Source: Xanthomarina gelatinilytica
Lineage (GTDB): Bacteria; Bacteroidota; Bacteroidia; Flavobacteriales; Flavobacteriaceae
Assembly: GCF_000348685.1 (NCBI RefSeq)
Contig: NZ_ANLA01000013.1
Span: forward strand, 1-64,000
Length of the DNA: 64,000 bases
Direction of reading: 5' to 3'
The translations under genes and the position numbers were made by a program. Shown here piece by piece: positions 36,921-46,566 of the stretch (within the stretch, counting starts at the first letter, position 1; every line of letters starts with the position of its first letter). Below the pieces are notes generated by a model that saw only the letters and a list, made by a program, of their open reading frames with translations, was not told where the DNA came from and did not search any database.

Positions 36921-39332
36921 TTATTCTTTTATGATTTTTGAGATTTGTATGCCAGTTTCGGTTTTAATAGAAACAAAATAAACACCTTTAGATAGCATAT
37001 TTATATTTATTTTCGATTTATTTGTGCTTCCACCAATAACAAATGTTTGTAATTGTCTGCCATTAACATCGAAAATTGAAATGGTTTCTAAAATTCCTTT
37101 ACTGTCTATGGTTAATTCATCCGAAACTGGGTTTGGATAGATTTTTACAGTTGTTTGTAAGATTGATTCTTCTATACTTAAATTTTCAGCAACCGTTGTC
37201 AATTCATCGTTTGTAATTATGGGAGCATTGTAATCAAAATAAATTTCAGCATCGTTAGAAAATGTGTCACCTAAAACTAAGCTTGGTAACGTTTTAATTT
37301 TGAATAAAACATAGCCATCGTTATTGGCATCATCGAATGGTAAATTGATGTTTTCAAAAATAAATTCTACCACATTATCTTCTTTTATTCTAGTCACAAA
37401 GTCATGACTTCCGTTTAGTGGAATTAATGTAGTCACATCGTATTTTGCTAAATCAATGTCGTCTTTAACCACAATATTAACAGCACTTGCAGTTCCTGTG
37501 TTTTCAAAACGAATCATGTAATGTACAAACTTTCCAACTTGTTCTGGAGTAATAATTTCGCCTCCTAAACAGGTTTTATCATTTGGGTCGAAAGAATTGA
37601 CTACTGTTTGATTTAAGATGAATTCATTATCTTCTGGCATCTCATCTCCAGAAACTGGATTAGCAGTTGCAGTAAACATTAAAACGTCGTCTCCATTTAA
37701 TGGTGGTGTATCTGTAGGTGTGTTTAAATTCATGGTGAATGTAATCTCTCTACTTTCAAAAGGTAATAAGTTTGAGAAATTCCATGATAATTCATTTAGA
37801 ACTTGATTGTCTGCTGTTGGATTGGCAGAAACCAAATCCATAACATCATCTTGAAACATCAAGTTAACACTACCACTAAGTTCTGTATTCCCTTTGTTCC
37901 TATAAATTATTTTATAACCTGTATCGAAACCAGGTCTTGCTTGCTCTATAGGTAAGATGGTAATTTCCAAATCGTTATGCACACCATTTGGCACTAAACA
38001 AAAATCTTGATTATAAGGACTTGCATCTGTTGGGAAATTAACTACCAAACTTGCAGGAGTTACTGTAAAATAGGTTGGATTCTCTAAAATTGGTGTTATT
38101 GTGTGAGTACCATATTGGGCTGAAATATTGTAATTTCCAGAATTATCAAAAACATAAACTCCTGTGAGGTTTCCACTATTATTAGTTCTATTCAATTTTA
38201 AATTAGGAAAAACTGGATCGTTTGAATTACAGCCATTTGAGTCTATATCTAATTTATTATCTCCTTGTATGGTATAAAACATTCCTCCTGGCACAAAACT
38301 GCAATAACTATTAACAACACAATTTGTAAGCCCTTCTTGATTAACCAAATATTGTACATTATTTAATTCACGTTCATCAACACAGATATATTCTAAATTA
38401 GGGTTTGAGTCAAAACTTAAAGAATTAGGTAATGTTTCACTACCATTTTTTAAGTATAAAGATGTTAATTGATTATTACTACAACGTAATTCAACTAGAT
38501 TACGTGCATTAGTTAAATCTATGGTTGTCACTTGATTATTATCACAAACTAATTCTCTTAGTTGTGTTAACTCACTTACATCTAAGGATGTTATTTGATT
38601 ATTACTACACCTCAATTCAATAAGAGATGTTAAGTCACTTAAATCTAATGTTGAAAGTTCATGATTTTCAATTTCCATAAAGCCAAGCCCAGTTAATCCA
38701 CTTAAATCCAAGCTTGTTAATTGACCAAAATTACATTCAATAACAAAAAGATTTGGTAAGCCACTCACTTCTAATGAAGTTAATTGATTATTACTAGAGC
38801 ATTTTAATCTTTCAAGACCTGATAAGTTTCTTACATCTAAAGAAGTAAATTGATTGTAGTTGACATATAAATATGCAAGGCTTGATAAACCACCTAAATC
38901 TATAGTGGTTAATTGATTATAATTACAAACGAGAGTATTAAGATTTGTTAAATTAGTTACATTTAATTCTGTTAAATTATTCCATTCACAATCTAAATAA
39001 TTAAGATTTGATAATGAATTAATACTTATTGTAGATATTGAGTTATTACTACAATCCAATTCCCTCAAATTGACAAACATTTCAATACCAATTATTGAGG
39101 AAATATTTTTATTACTTACCCTAAGACCTAAAGCTGCTAAAGCTTCTGAAACCTGTATTTCTCCATCATTATTTGTATCTACATCAGATTCATAAAATCC
39201 ATCTCCATCTAAATCAGCACAATCGGTGTTTACTAAAGCATCTTTAAAATTTGCATCCGGAATATTCACAATTTGGGCTTGTGAAAAAGAAAAGACTAAA
39301 AAAGTCATTAGAAATAAGTAGGAATGTTTCAT
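36921..39332 (-). CDS. T9SS-exported leucine-rich repeat surface protein
   Basis: An 803-residue secreted protein. Signal peptide at 1-19. Residues about 20-60 carry a calcium-type EF-like segment (DLDGDGFYESDVDTNNDGEI). About ten leucine-rich repeats of 21-23 residues follow (ITSLDVSELTQLRELVCDNN is a typical unit). A beta-rich middle part ends with a conserved module around SFDPNDKTC and RFENTGTASA. The last 75 residues are a type A sorting domain (VKIYPNPVSDELTI ... KGVYFVSI), the signal for type IX secretion and surface anchoring. Probable adhesin or binding protein. An (AAT)9 tract lies 23 bases upstream of the ATG. Confidence 0.93.
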   Translation of the reverse strand: MKHSYLFLMTFLVFSFSQAQIVNIPDANFKDALVNTDCADLDGDGFYESDVDTNNDGEIQVSEALAALGLRVSNKNISSIIGIEMFVNLRELDCSNNSISTISINSLSNLNYLDCEWNNLTELNVTNLTNLNTLVCNYNQLTTIDLGGLSSLAYLYVNYNQFTSLDVRNLSGLERLKCSSNNQLTSLEVSGLPNLFVIECNFGQLTSLDLSGLTGLGFMEIENHELSTLDLSDLTSLIELRCSNNQITSLDVSELTQLRELVCDNNQVTTIDLTNARNLVELRCSNNQLTSLYLKNGSETLPNSLSFDSNPNLEYICVDERELNNVQYLVNQEGLTNCVVNSYCSFVPGGMFYTIQGDNKLDIDSNGCNSNDPVFPNLKLNRTNNSGNLTGVYVFDNSGNYNISAQYGTHTITPILENPTYFTVTPASLVVNFPTDASPYNQDFCLVPNGVHNDLEITILPIEQARPGFDTGYKIIYRNKGNTELSGSVNLMFQDDVMDLVSANPTADNQVLNELSWNFSNLLPFESREITFTMNLNTPTDTPPLNGDDVLMFTATANPVSGDEMPEDNEFILNQTVVNSFDPNDKTCLGGEIITPEQVGKFVHYMIRFENTGTASAVNIVVKDDIDLAKYDVTTLIPLNGSHDFVTRIKEDNVVEFIFENINLPFDDANNDGYVLFKIKTLPSLVLGDTFSNDAEIYFDYNAPIITNDELTTVAENLSIEESILQTTVKIYPNPVSDELTIDSKGILETISIFDVNGRQLQTFVIGGSTNKSKININMLSKGVYFVSIKTETGIQISKIIKE

Positions 39333-39355
39333 AAATTTTGGGTTTAGTATTACAC

Positions 39356-39382
39356 AATAATAATAATAATAATAATAATAAT
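39356..39382. repeat. trinucleotide repeat (AAT)9 upstream of the LRR gene
   Basis: Nine tandem AAT units (ATT on the coding strand), 23-50 bases upstream of the LRR protein start codon, in its leader or promoter. Repeats of this kind can change length during replication. Confidence 0.97.
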
Positions 39383-39424
39383 AGATGTAATCAAATTTGA
39401 TGTTTTTGTTGAAAAAAAATAATT

Positions 39425-39454
39425 GACACCCCTAAAGTCCCCTCAAGGGGACAA
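39425..39454 (+). repeat. left inverted repeat of the DUF559 cassette
   Basis: Begins GACACCCCTAAAG and ends with CAAGGGGACAA. It contains the 7-bp-arm palindrome GTCCCCT-CA-AGGGGAC at 39437-39452. Confidence 0.9.
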
Positions 39455-39482
39455 CATTCAGATTTTTTTAGTAGCTTTAAAA

Positions 39483-39848
39483 ATGGCAAATAAAATAATT
39501 CCATATAGATCTGATCTAAAATTCCTTGCTAGAGAGCTTAGAAAAAACAGCACCCTCGCCGAAGTGATTCTTTGGCAAAATATTAAAAAAAGGGCTTTAG
39601 GTGTTCAGTTTCATAGGCAAGTTCCTATGGTAAATTATATTGTAGATTTTTATTGCCATGAGCTTGGCTTGGCTATAGAAATTGATGGCTCCATACATGA
39701 TCATTCTTTCTTGGAAGACGCTAAAAGACAAGGTGAGATTGAGGCTTATGGTGTTACTTTCATTAGATTTACCAATGAAGAGGTTAAAAAAGATTTATTG
39801 AATGTTTTACTTGCCATAGAAGATAAAATCAAGGAGTTAATGGATTAG
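39483..39848 (+). CDS. DUF559 (Vsr-like) endonuclease
   Basis: A 121-residue protein of the DUF559 family, a PD-(D/E)xK nuclease related to very-short-patch repair enzymes. The ELRKNSTLAEVILW helix (18-31) and FHRQVPM (43-49) precede catalytic D55 in YIVDFYC and E66/D68 in AIEIDG; H72 and H74 and the FIRFTNEEV ending complete the family pattern. I used the ATG at 39483; an open TTG at 39423 would run through the inverted repeat. Family members are often found alone and their targets are unknown. No partner methyltransferase is present. It is the only gene of the cassette 39425-39934. Confidence 0.88.
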   Translation: MANKIIPYRSDLKFLARELRKNSTLAEVILWQNIKKRALGVQFHRQVPMVNYIVDFYCHELGLAIEIDGSIHDHSFLEDAKRQGEIEAYGVTFIRFTNEEVKKDLLNVLLAIEDKIKELMD

Positions 39849-39904
39849 TTGTTTCATAGAGTTATTCTATTTTAATTATCTAAAAACAATGGCAACCTCC
39901 TAGG

Positions 39905-39934
39905 TTGTCCCCTTGAGGGGACCATAGGGGTGTT
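39905..39934 (-). repeat. right inverted repeat of the DUF559 cassette
   Basis: Begins TTGTCCCCTTG and ends TAGGGGTGTT; matches the complement of the left end at 27 of 30 positions. Immediately outside, TTTAGGGTGTTTT looks like a partial second copy of the outer edge. Confidence 0.9.
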
Positions 39935-40027
39935 TTAGGGTGTTTTTAATAGAACGCTTTTTTTGATAATTTAGGTTTAATTAATAAGGTTGCCACGTCG
40001 TTTCACTTCTCGCAATGAAATTCCTTT

Positions 40028-41761
40028 TTAAAAATCAAACTTATAAGTAGCTCCAGCTAGAATCTGTATGCTTTGCACTGGATAATTCAACCAACGTTGG
40101 TAGTTTTGATTGGCTATGTTGTTCGCTTTGGCAAATACAGAAAGTTTGTCGTTAATATGATATCCTACATGCGCATTGGCATCAAAATAAGCATCCAAGG
40201 TCGTGGCGCCATAGGAAACTACTGGTGTGGTTGTAACATACACCTGATCTTTGCGTTCTCCAACATAAAACAAGCTGGCTCCAGCAAACCAATGTGTATC
40301 TATTTGGTAATCCATAAATAAGGAACCTGTGACACTAGGCAAGTTCCAAGCTTCACTTTCATTATCTGTACTGTATGCAAAAAAATCGGCTTTCACTCCC
40401 AATTTAAAATTCCTATTGACATCCACACTTAATTCCCCTCCAATATTAAAGGTGGACACATCGTCGTAAACCACAGAAAACGAATTCCCAAATTGATACG
40501 TCTCGTCTGGATTTACAAAATCTATCTCGTTATGTCTATATAAGGCTTTGTTGCTTTCAGCATAATAAGCACCTTGAATATCATAGCTTACACTATTGGA
40601 AACTTTCCCTTTCAATCCCACATAACCATGGTATTGCTGATCTGTAGGCGCAATCAATAAGGTTGGGGACACAAATTTGTTTTCTTCGGCAAAATTCTCA
40701 TAGGTATTCTGTATCAAACCTCCTTTAATCCCTCCATAAGCTATTAAAACCTCATCCACTATTCTGTAGGAAGCGGCAATATTTGGATAAATATAAAATT
40801 TGCTATCACTGGCTTCGGTATCGTTTAAATAGTATAAAGAAACCCCTAAATCCAGCGTTAAATCGTCTTGTGTGTAGCGATAGCTTGGTGCCAAACCTAT
40901 ATTGAAGTTTCCATATGTATTTTCAGCATCCACTTCATAATATCTATCGAAAGAGCCTCCAAGGAAATCAAACATCACTTTGGTAGAAATCTCTATATCT
41001 GCAATGGGAATATCTGCCGACATAGCTGCCGAAAACCTGTTTTCTGAAGAACCATACGAGTCTCCAAAATGCCTAAACATCACTTGAGCTGTTTTAAAGT
41101 AAGTGTCCTCAAAAGAAATATCCCCTCCAAGATGTCCACCATAAAATGTATGACTCACACCTAATTGGGCTTCTGGGGACGACTCGTTATAATAAGGTTG
41201 TGGCAAACCGTACCAATTAAAAACCTGATGTTTAAAACCTCCTTCTACATTCCAACTTAAATCTCGTTCTTTTCTAGAAAAATCAATCTGTAAATGGCTA
41301 TCGTAAAAGTAATCATCCAACAAAACATCATCGATACCTCCTTGTGTAGAATGATGCGTAAAATAACCTCCTATTTGGTCTGTTTTACTTAATTCATGGT
41401 TGAGATACACTTCCCCTAAAATGGACGAATAACTACCAAGTGCCAAGGAGGCATAATTATCATACAGTTTGGCTGGCTTTTCCTTATCCAAAACGGCTGC
41501 TTTTCCTTTGGCAGGCGTAAAGGTTGAAGCTACAGGAAATGAAAAAATATGATATTGAATCTCTTTTTTTGTAGTGGTTTCATCATCATCCAATTGCGGC
41601 GTTTCTTTTACTTTAAACGCATCTGAAATTGTAGGTGTATATGGTTTTACAACTTGAATGACATCGGTTTTAATGGTATCGTTGCCTCTTTCCTGAGCCC
41701 AAGAAAGGGAAACACTCAAGGTGATTAAAATGATACTGATTTTATGAATGTGCTTTCGCAT
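40028..41761 (-). CDS. outer-membrane beta-barrel, TonB-receptor-like
   Basis: A 577-residue outer-membrane protein. Signal peptide at about 1-22 (ending SWAQ). There is no plug domain; after a short linker (DVIQVVKPYTPTISDAF) the rest is alternating strands with aromatic girdles, ending in ILAGATYKFDF with a terminal Phe, the mark of an assembled barrel. It resembles the barrel part of TonB-dependent receptors and is annotated as such in relatives. The TPR gene upstream (ends 41905) is 144 bases away, on the same strand. Confidence 0.82.
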   Translation of the reverse strand: MRKHIHKISIILITLSVSLSWAQERGNDTIKTDVIQVVKPYTPTISDAFKVKETPQLDDDETTTKKEIQYHIFSFPVASTFTPAKGKAAVLDKEKPAKLYDNYASLALGSYSSILGEVYLNHELSKTDQIGGYFTHHSTQGGIDDVLLDDYFYDSHLQIDFSRKERDLSWNVEGGFKHQVFNWYGLPQPYYNESSPEAQLGVSHTFYGGHLGGDISFEDTYFKTAQVMFRHFGDSYGSSENRFSAAMSADIPIADIEISTKVMFDFLGGSFDRYYEVDAENTYGNFNIGLAPSYRYTQDDLTLDLGVSLYYLNDTEASDSKFYIYPNIAASYRIVDEVLIAYGGIKGGLIQNTYENFAEENKFVSPTLLIAPTDQQYHGYVGLKGKVSNSVSYDIQGAYYAESNKALYRHNEIDFVNPDETYQFGNSFSVVYDDVSTFNIGGELSVDVNRNFKLGVKADFFAYSTDNESEAWNLPSVTGSLFMDYQIDTHWFAGASLFYVGERKDQVYVTTTPVVSYGATTLDAYFDANAHVGYHINDKLSVFAKANNIANQNYQRWLNYPVQSIQILAGATYKFDF

Positions 41762-41904
41762 AGGTAATATTTTGATTAACGATTGATTATTAACGATCCG
41801 TCCAAACGTGTCCTTAAGGTTTGGGCAGGTTTTTTGATCTACTGAAAATTGAGACTGCCTGTCCTCCTAAAGTTTTAGAGAAGATGGGAAAACTGCAAAC
41901 ACAG

Positions 41905-44900
41905 TTAATCCTCATCTGGTACAATGGACGAGTTTGTTTTTGCTTGTTCGGTTTTTATGTTACTTAATGTGTCCTGGGCTTGGCTTACAACTTCTGGGAA
42001 TTCCTTAAAGTTTTCCATCACACTCTCCAAGATATAAGTTGCTTGAAAGGCATCGTCCAGCTGATAAAAGTTCTTAGCCATAAGCACCAAACCTTTCGCA
42101 CTAAAATATTTATAACTGGAATAGTCTTTTGCCAAACGTTGAACCGTTTCGTTGGAAGCTTCATACGCTCCTGCCTTATTTTTAAAATATGCCTGATAAT
42201 ACAAAGCTTCTGCAGCTGCTTCACCAGTAGCTGTTTTTTCCACTTCGGCATAAGCTGTCTTAGCTCGTTCTTCGTTATTGGTCTTCATGGCCGAACGTGC
42301 AATGATTACATGTGCATCACTTTTGATTTTTGAATCCACAACCCCTTGACTCAACACCTTTTCGGCATAGGCAACAGCTTCAGAATATGCTTCCAACTGA
42401 TAATTGGCTTTCATTAAATTGGATTGTGCAAAAACGACGTTTTGAGGAAAACTCGCTTCCTGCTCCAAACGTTTCAATACAGGAATGGATTCCATCCATT
42501 GTTTGTTTTCCAAATAAATTTGAGAAACCTTAAACAGCGATTCTTGGGTAAACTCACTTGGCGAAGCATCTGCCACGTATTGATAATGTGGAATGGCGTT
42601 CTCCTTCAACCCTTTTTTATCGTACAGTTTGGCTAGGTAAAAATGTGCCTGTAAGGCATGTAAGCCTTTGGGAAACTGACTTAAATAACTATTGAATTGC
42701 TTAATGGCATCATCTGTTTTATTGTCTATATATTTTTTCTCGGCAGATTCATAGGTGGTATGATCCAAATCGGCATCTGTTACTTCCACATAATCCAAGG
42801 TTCTTACCCAAGTGGCATAGTCGTTAACACGACCCAAATCGATATAAATTAAACGCGCTGTGGACACAGCTTGATTGGCTTCTGCAGTTCCTGGATAATC
42901 CTTGGCAATGGCTTTAAAGGTGTTTAAAGCTTGTTCGTTATCACTGTTATTGTAATGTATCAAACCTTGTCGCAACATGGCTCTTGGCACAAAAGTGCTC
43001 ATTTGATAATCTGTTTGAAGCCTGTTGTACATCTTTAAAGCTTTAACATCCTCATTGGCTTTCACATAAGAATTCCCTAGTTCGAACATGGCATCATCAC
43101 GAAAGGTTGATTTTGGATATTTTTGCAGGAAAGTTTCCAGTTCCGATATTTTTTTCGAGGCCTTTCCTTCGTAACCATAACTGATAGCTTGTTGAAAAAA
43201 CGCATAATCTGCATCTATTTTATTTATTTTTATGGCTTCATCATAAGCATCAATGGCTTGAGCATACTGACTTGATACAAAATAAGCATCTCCTAATCGT
43301 AAATAAGCATCGTTCAACCTAATGGCGTCGTCCTGCTTATTACCTATAAATTGCTTGAAATTTTGAATGGCTTGCAAGTAGTTTTTTTGCTTAAAATAGG
43401 TATAGGCCAAATTATAATATATGTTTTTGTATTCTATGGTCTCTGCTGCATGGCTTTGCTGCAAAAATTGTTTAAAGCCTATTAAAGCTTCTTCGTAATT
43501 GGACACATTGTAATTGGTTTCAGCTTTCCAAAAAGTCGCTCTGGTTGTGAATTTTGAATCCCTTGGTTCTTTTAAGGAATTGGAAAACATGCTTAAAGCT
43601 TCTTGATATTTACCTTCGTTATACAGTTCCATCCCTCTGTAAAAAGCCACTTTTTGATAAGCTACCTTGTTTTCGAAACTGTTTTTGCCTTTTAAGAGTT
43701 TTAAAGCTTCCTGATAATTTTTGGACGTAATATAGGAGTCTATTAAAAGGGTTTCTATGTCCTCTTTATAAGCTGAATTGGGATAGGTTTCCAGATAGCT
43801 GGTCAATACCTGTGGAACAGATTGATATGGGTTCCCAATTTCATAGCTTATTTTTGCATAGTTTAACCAGGCATCTTCTTGGATTTTTAAATCGAAATCC
43901 ATTTGAGACGCATTTCGAAAGGCATTTAATGCCTCTTGTTTTTTGTTAACATGCACATAGCTTTCACCCAAATGGTAATAAGCATTTTGTGCTACGGCAT
44001 TTTTACCATTCACTATTTTGTTGAATTCTGAAATGGCCTTATCGTAATTGCCTTGCTTGTAATATGCATAGCCCAATTGATAGTAATCTGTGTTGCTCCA
44101 TTTTCCTTGTTTGCCTTTATATTCTGATAAATATGGAATGGCTTCGGCATATTTTTCAAGATTGAAATAGCTTTCTCCTATAATTTTATTAAGCTCGGAT
44201 ACTTCGTTTCTATCGCTATTGGGTAACTGTTCTTTGGCCAATGCAATGGCTTCTTCAAATTTTCCGAGTTTAAAGTTTAAATCCGCTTGATAATAAGACA
44301 GTTTTTCCTTGTATTTTTCGTTATCGCTAACTTGATCGAAATATTGATTGGCTTGGTTGTAATCATCACTTTCATAAGCCATAAAACCTATATAATACTT
44401 AGCTTGGAAGCCATACTTTTGGGAATTTTCCACTCGCGAAAGATATTTTTTGGCATCCTTGAAATTTTTAGTTGTAAAAGCCACATAACCATTGTTGAAA
44501 TTGAATTTTTCACGCTCGTTTCTAGCCAAGGAAGTTTCATCTACTTTGTCATACCACTTTTTGGCATAAGCAAATTTACCATTGTTAAAATAATATTCTG
44601 CCACATCTACATAGGCCGTATTCCGTTTGGTACTTGTTGGATAATCGTTTACAAAATCCTCCATTAATTGGTCGGCATTTTGCTGATTTAAACGTACGGC
44701 ACAATTGGCAATGTAAAAAGCACAATCGGATTCCAACAGGTCCGTTTCTGCTGTTTTTTTAATTTCGGAAAATAATGTTTGAGCAGCTGCATACTGTTGG
44801 TTTTCATACAAGGCCAAAGCTTTTTGATAGGTTGCCAGATGATTGGTGTAAATGGCAGATTGCTGACTAAATACATGAAGGCTAAAGCTAAAAGCAATAA

Positions 44901-44928
44901 AAAAAATAACTATTTTTTGGGTACTCAT
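41905..44928 (-). CDS. large periplasmic tetratricopeptide-repeat protein
   Basis: A 1007-residue protein with signal peptide (about 1-21) and then TPR units almost to the end: e.g. YQKALALYENQQYAAAQTLF, YYQLGYAYYKQGNYDKAISEF, FQQAISYGYEGKASKKISEL. I count roughly 18-20 repeats by eye. It is probably a periplasmic scaffold for envelope proteins such as the barrel encoded downstream. No catalytic motif. A -7-type box stands 24 bases before the ATG. Confidence 0.85.
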   Translation of the reverse strand: MSTQKIVIFFIAFSFSLHVFSQQSAIYTNHLATYQKALALYENQQYAAAQTLFSEIKKTAETDLLESDCAFYIANCAVRLNQQNADQLMEDFVNDYPTSTKRNTAYVDVAEYYFNNGKFAYAKKWYDKVDETSLARNEREKFNFNNGYVAFTTKNFKDAKKYLSRVENSQKYGFQAKYYIGFMAYESDDYNQANQYFDQVSDNEKYKEKLSYYQADLNFKLGKFEEAIALAKEQLPNSDRNEVSELNKIIGESYFNLEKYAEAIPYLSEYKGKQGKWSNTDYYQLGYAYYKQGNYDKAISEFNKIVNGKNAVAQNAYYHLGESYVHVNKKQEALNAFRNASQMDFDLKIQEDAWLNYAKISYEIGNPYQSVPQVLTSYLETYPNSAYKEDIETLLIDSYITSKNYQEALKLLKGKNSFENKVAYQKVAFYRGMELYNEGKYQEALSMFSNSLKEPRDSKFTTRATFWKAETNYNVSNYEEALIGFKQFLQQSHAAETIEYKNIYYNLAYTYFKQKNYLQAIQNFKQFIGNKQDDAIRLNDAYLRLGDAYFVSSQYAQAIDAYDEAIKINKIDADYAFFQQAISYGYEGKASKKISELETFLQKYPKSTFRDDAMFELGNSYVKANEDVKALKMYNRLQTDYQMSTFVPRAMLRQGLIHYNNSDNEQALNTFKAIAKDYPGTAEANQAVSTARLIYIDLGRVNDYATWVRTLDYVEVTDADLDHTTYESAEKKYIDNKTDDAIKQFNSYLSQFPKGLHALQAHFYLAKLYDKKGLKENAIPHYQYVADASPSEFTQESLFKVSQIYLENKQWMESIPVLKRLEQEASFPQNVVFAQSNLMKANYQLEAYSEAVAYAEKVLSQGVVDSKIKSDAHVIIARSAMKTNNEERAKTAYAEVEKTATGEAAAEALYYQAYFKNKAGAYEASNETVQRLAKDYSSYKYFSAKGLVLMAKNFYQLDDAFQATYILESVMENFKEFPEVVSQAQDTLSNIKTEQAKTNSSIVPDED

Positions 44929-44951
44929 AAAAGCGTTTTTTCAATTAAAAT

Positions 44952-44959
44952 CAAAGATA
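44952..44959 (-). promoter_or_regulatory. -7 box of the TPR/barrel operon
   Basis: TATCTTTG on the minus strand, fitting the TAnnTTTG consensus. A 7-bp inverted repeat (TTATAAC at 44974-44980, GTTATAA at 44992-44998) covers the place of the -33 box and could be an operator. Confidence 0.4.
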
Positions 44960-45066
44960 ATTCAATCTGCATGTTATAACGTTAGAATTATGTTATAATT
45001 ATAAACAGTCTTGTAAATATTGTATTTTAGACTACTTTTACACTTTAAACCAAGCAAAAAAAACCT

Positions 45067-45855
45067 ATGGATTTAACCGAATTGTCTGAACATTCCAAAC
45101 ACCAACACCAAACCAGACATCCATGGGAACAAGCACGATTGGAATTTGTGTATAAACTTATAAACAAACATGCTTCCAAAAAATCACATCCCGTGTTTTT
45201 GGACATTGGTTCCGGCGATACTTTTGTGTCCGAAAACCTGTTGTTAAAAATACCTCATGGTAGGTTTTATTGTGTGGATACAGCCTTTACCAAGGAACAT
45301 TTGGAGTTTTACACAAAAAAATACAGCCATAAAAACATTCAGGTTTTTAATTCGGCAATTGCAGCGTTGAGGGCAATTAATTGTGAAATAGATTATGTAC
45401 TGGCTCTAGATGTCATGGAACATGTTGCAAACGATTTGGATTTTTTAAAGGACATTTCCAATATGGAAAAAGTAACAGAAAACACTAAAATTGTCTTAAC
45501 GGTTCCAGCGTTTCAATCTCTATTTAGTCATCATGATGTGCTATTGGGCCATTACAGACGTTATAACAACAACACCTTAAAGCAAGTAACTAAAAAGGCA
45601 GGCTTGGAAATCATATCCATAGGTTATTTTTTTATGTCTTTATTGATTGCCAGAATTTTAATAAAGTTTAAAGAAAAAATTATAAAACCCAAAAGCAAAA
45701 AAACCCATGTTGCACAATGGCAACAAGGTAAATTAGTTACCAATTTGTATAAAAACATACTTATATTTGATTTTAAAACAAGTAGCTTGTTAGAAAAAAT
45801 ACATTTAAAGCCCAAAGGCTTATCCAACTATATGGTATGCAAAAAACCTGTATAA
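45067..45855 (+). CDS. class I SAM-dependent methyltransferase
   Basis: A 262-residue methyltransferase. SAM-binding motif FLDIGSGDTFVSENLL at about 44-59 and the VLALDVMEHVANDLDFL segment (about 118-134). A hydrophobic C-terminal stretch (YFFMSLLIARILI) hints at membrane association. The gene opens a four-gene plus-strand run with overlapping ends: it overlaps the next GT2 gene by 19 bases. Methylation of a glycan or glycolipid is inferred from the cluster. Confidence 0.8.
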   Translation: MDLTELSEHSKHQHQTRHPWEQARLEFVYKLINKHASKKSHPVFLDIGSGDTFVSENLLLKIPHGRFYCVDTAFTKEHLEFYTKKYSHKNIQVFNSAIAALRAINCEIDYVLALDVMEHVANDLDFLKDISNMEKVTENTKIVLTVPAFQSLFSHHDVLLGHYRRYNNNTLKQVTKKAGLEIISIGYFFMSLLIARILIKFKEKIIKPKSKKTHVAQWQQGKLVTNLYKNILIFDFKTSSLLEKIHLKPKGLSNYMVCKKPV

Positions 45856-46565
45856 TCATTCCTTGTTATAACGAGTCGTCCAGATTGGATTTGGATGCTT
45901 ATAATGGGTTTTTGAATTCCCATCAAGAACTGGATGTGTGTTTTGTAAATGATGGAAGTACCGATAATAGCCTTTTTATATTGGAGCAGTTGGCAACCAA
46001 CTTTGATACGGTTTCTGTGATCCACCTTGAAAAAAACCTTGGTAAGGCAGAAGCCATTAGACATGCTGTGCTACATTTAAGCGAGAAAAATTATGCCTAT
46101 TTGGGTTATTTAGATGCAGATTTATCCACTTCCCTGGATGAAATGTTGCGTATCACCCGGTTTAGTTCCAGTACTTCAAAATTCATTCTTGGTTCCAGAA
46201 TAAAAACGCTAAATACCACGATAGAAAGAAGTGCGATTCGTCATATATTAGGTCGTTCACTGGCAACCATAGTCAATACATTTATATTGAAACTTCCTAT
46301 TTACGACACGCAATGTGGTGCCAAACTTATTGAAAATTCTTTAGCCAAAGATATTTTTAAACAGCCTTTTGTTAGCAAATGGCTATTTGATATAGAACTT
46401 CTTTTAAGGACCAACAAACTAAAAGGCGCCACTTTTTGCAAACAGCACATACTTGAAGTTCCATTGAACAAATGGCAAGACAATGGAAACACCAGAATTA
46501 CGTTTATGGATTTTATTAATATTCCTATAGATTTACTGAGAATATATTTCCAGTACCAAAAATAA
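45837..46565 (+). CDS. glycosyltransferase family 2 (dolichol-phosphate-mannose-synthase-like)
   Basis: A 242-residue GT2 enzyme. N-terminal CIIIPCYNESSRLD, the FVNDGSTDNS nucleotide-binding loop and the DADLST metal-binding motif are all present. C-terminal region carries IYDTQCGAKLI, seen in polyprenyl-phosphate sugar transferases. Such enzymes charge undecaprenyl phosphate with a sugar, which the GT-C-like protein encoded immediately downstream could use. Confidence 0.88.
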   Translation: MQKTCIIIPCYNESSRLDLDAYNGFLNSHQELDVCFVNDGSTDNSLFILEQLATNFDTVSVIHLEKNLGKAEAIRHAVLHLSEKNYAYLGYLDADLSTSLDEMLRITRFSSSTSKFILGSRIKTLNTTIERSAIRHILGRSLATIVNTFILKLPIYDTQCGAKLIENSLAKDIFKQPFVSKWLFDIELLLRTNKLKGATFCKQHILEVPLNKWQDNGNTRITFMDFINIPIDLLRIYFQYQK

Positions 46566-46566
46566 G

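Larger units (their letters stand above)
39425..39934 (+). mobile_element. 510-bp cassette: DUF559 gene between 30-bp inverted repeats
   Basis: Two 30-bp ends, 39425-39454 and 39905-39934, are inverted copies of each other at 27 of 30 positions. The only gene inside is a DUF559 endonuclease. Each end also contains its own palindrome, GTCCCCT-CA-AGGGGAC. There is no transposase and no visible target duplication. The architecture resembles a minimal mobile or homing element; mobility is inferred, not shown. Confidence 0.6.
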
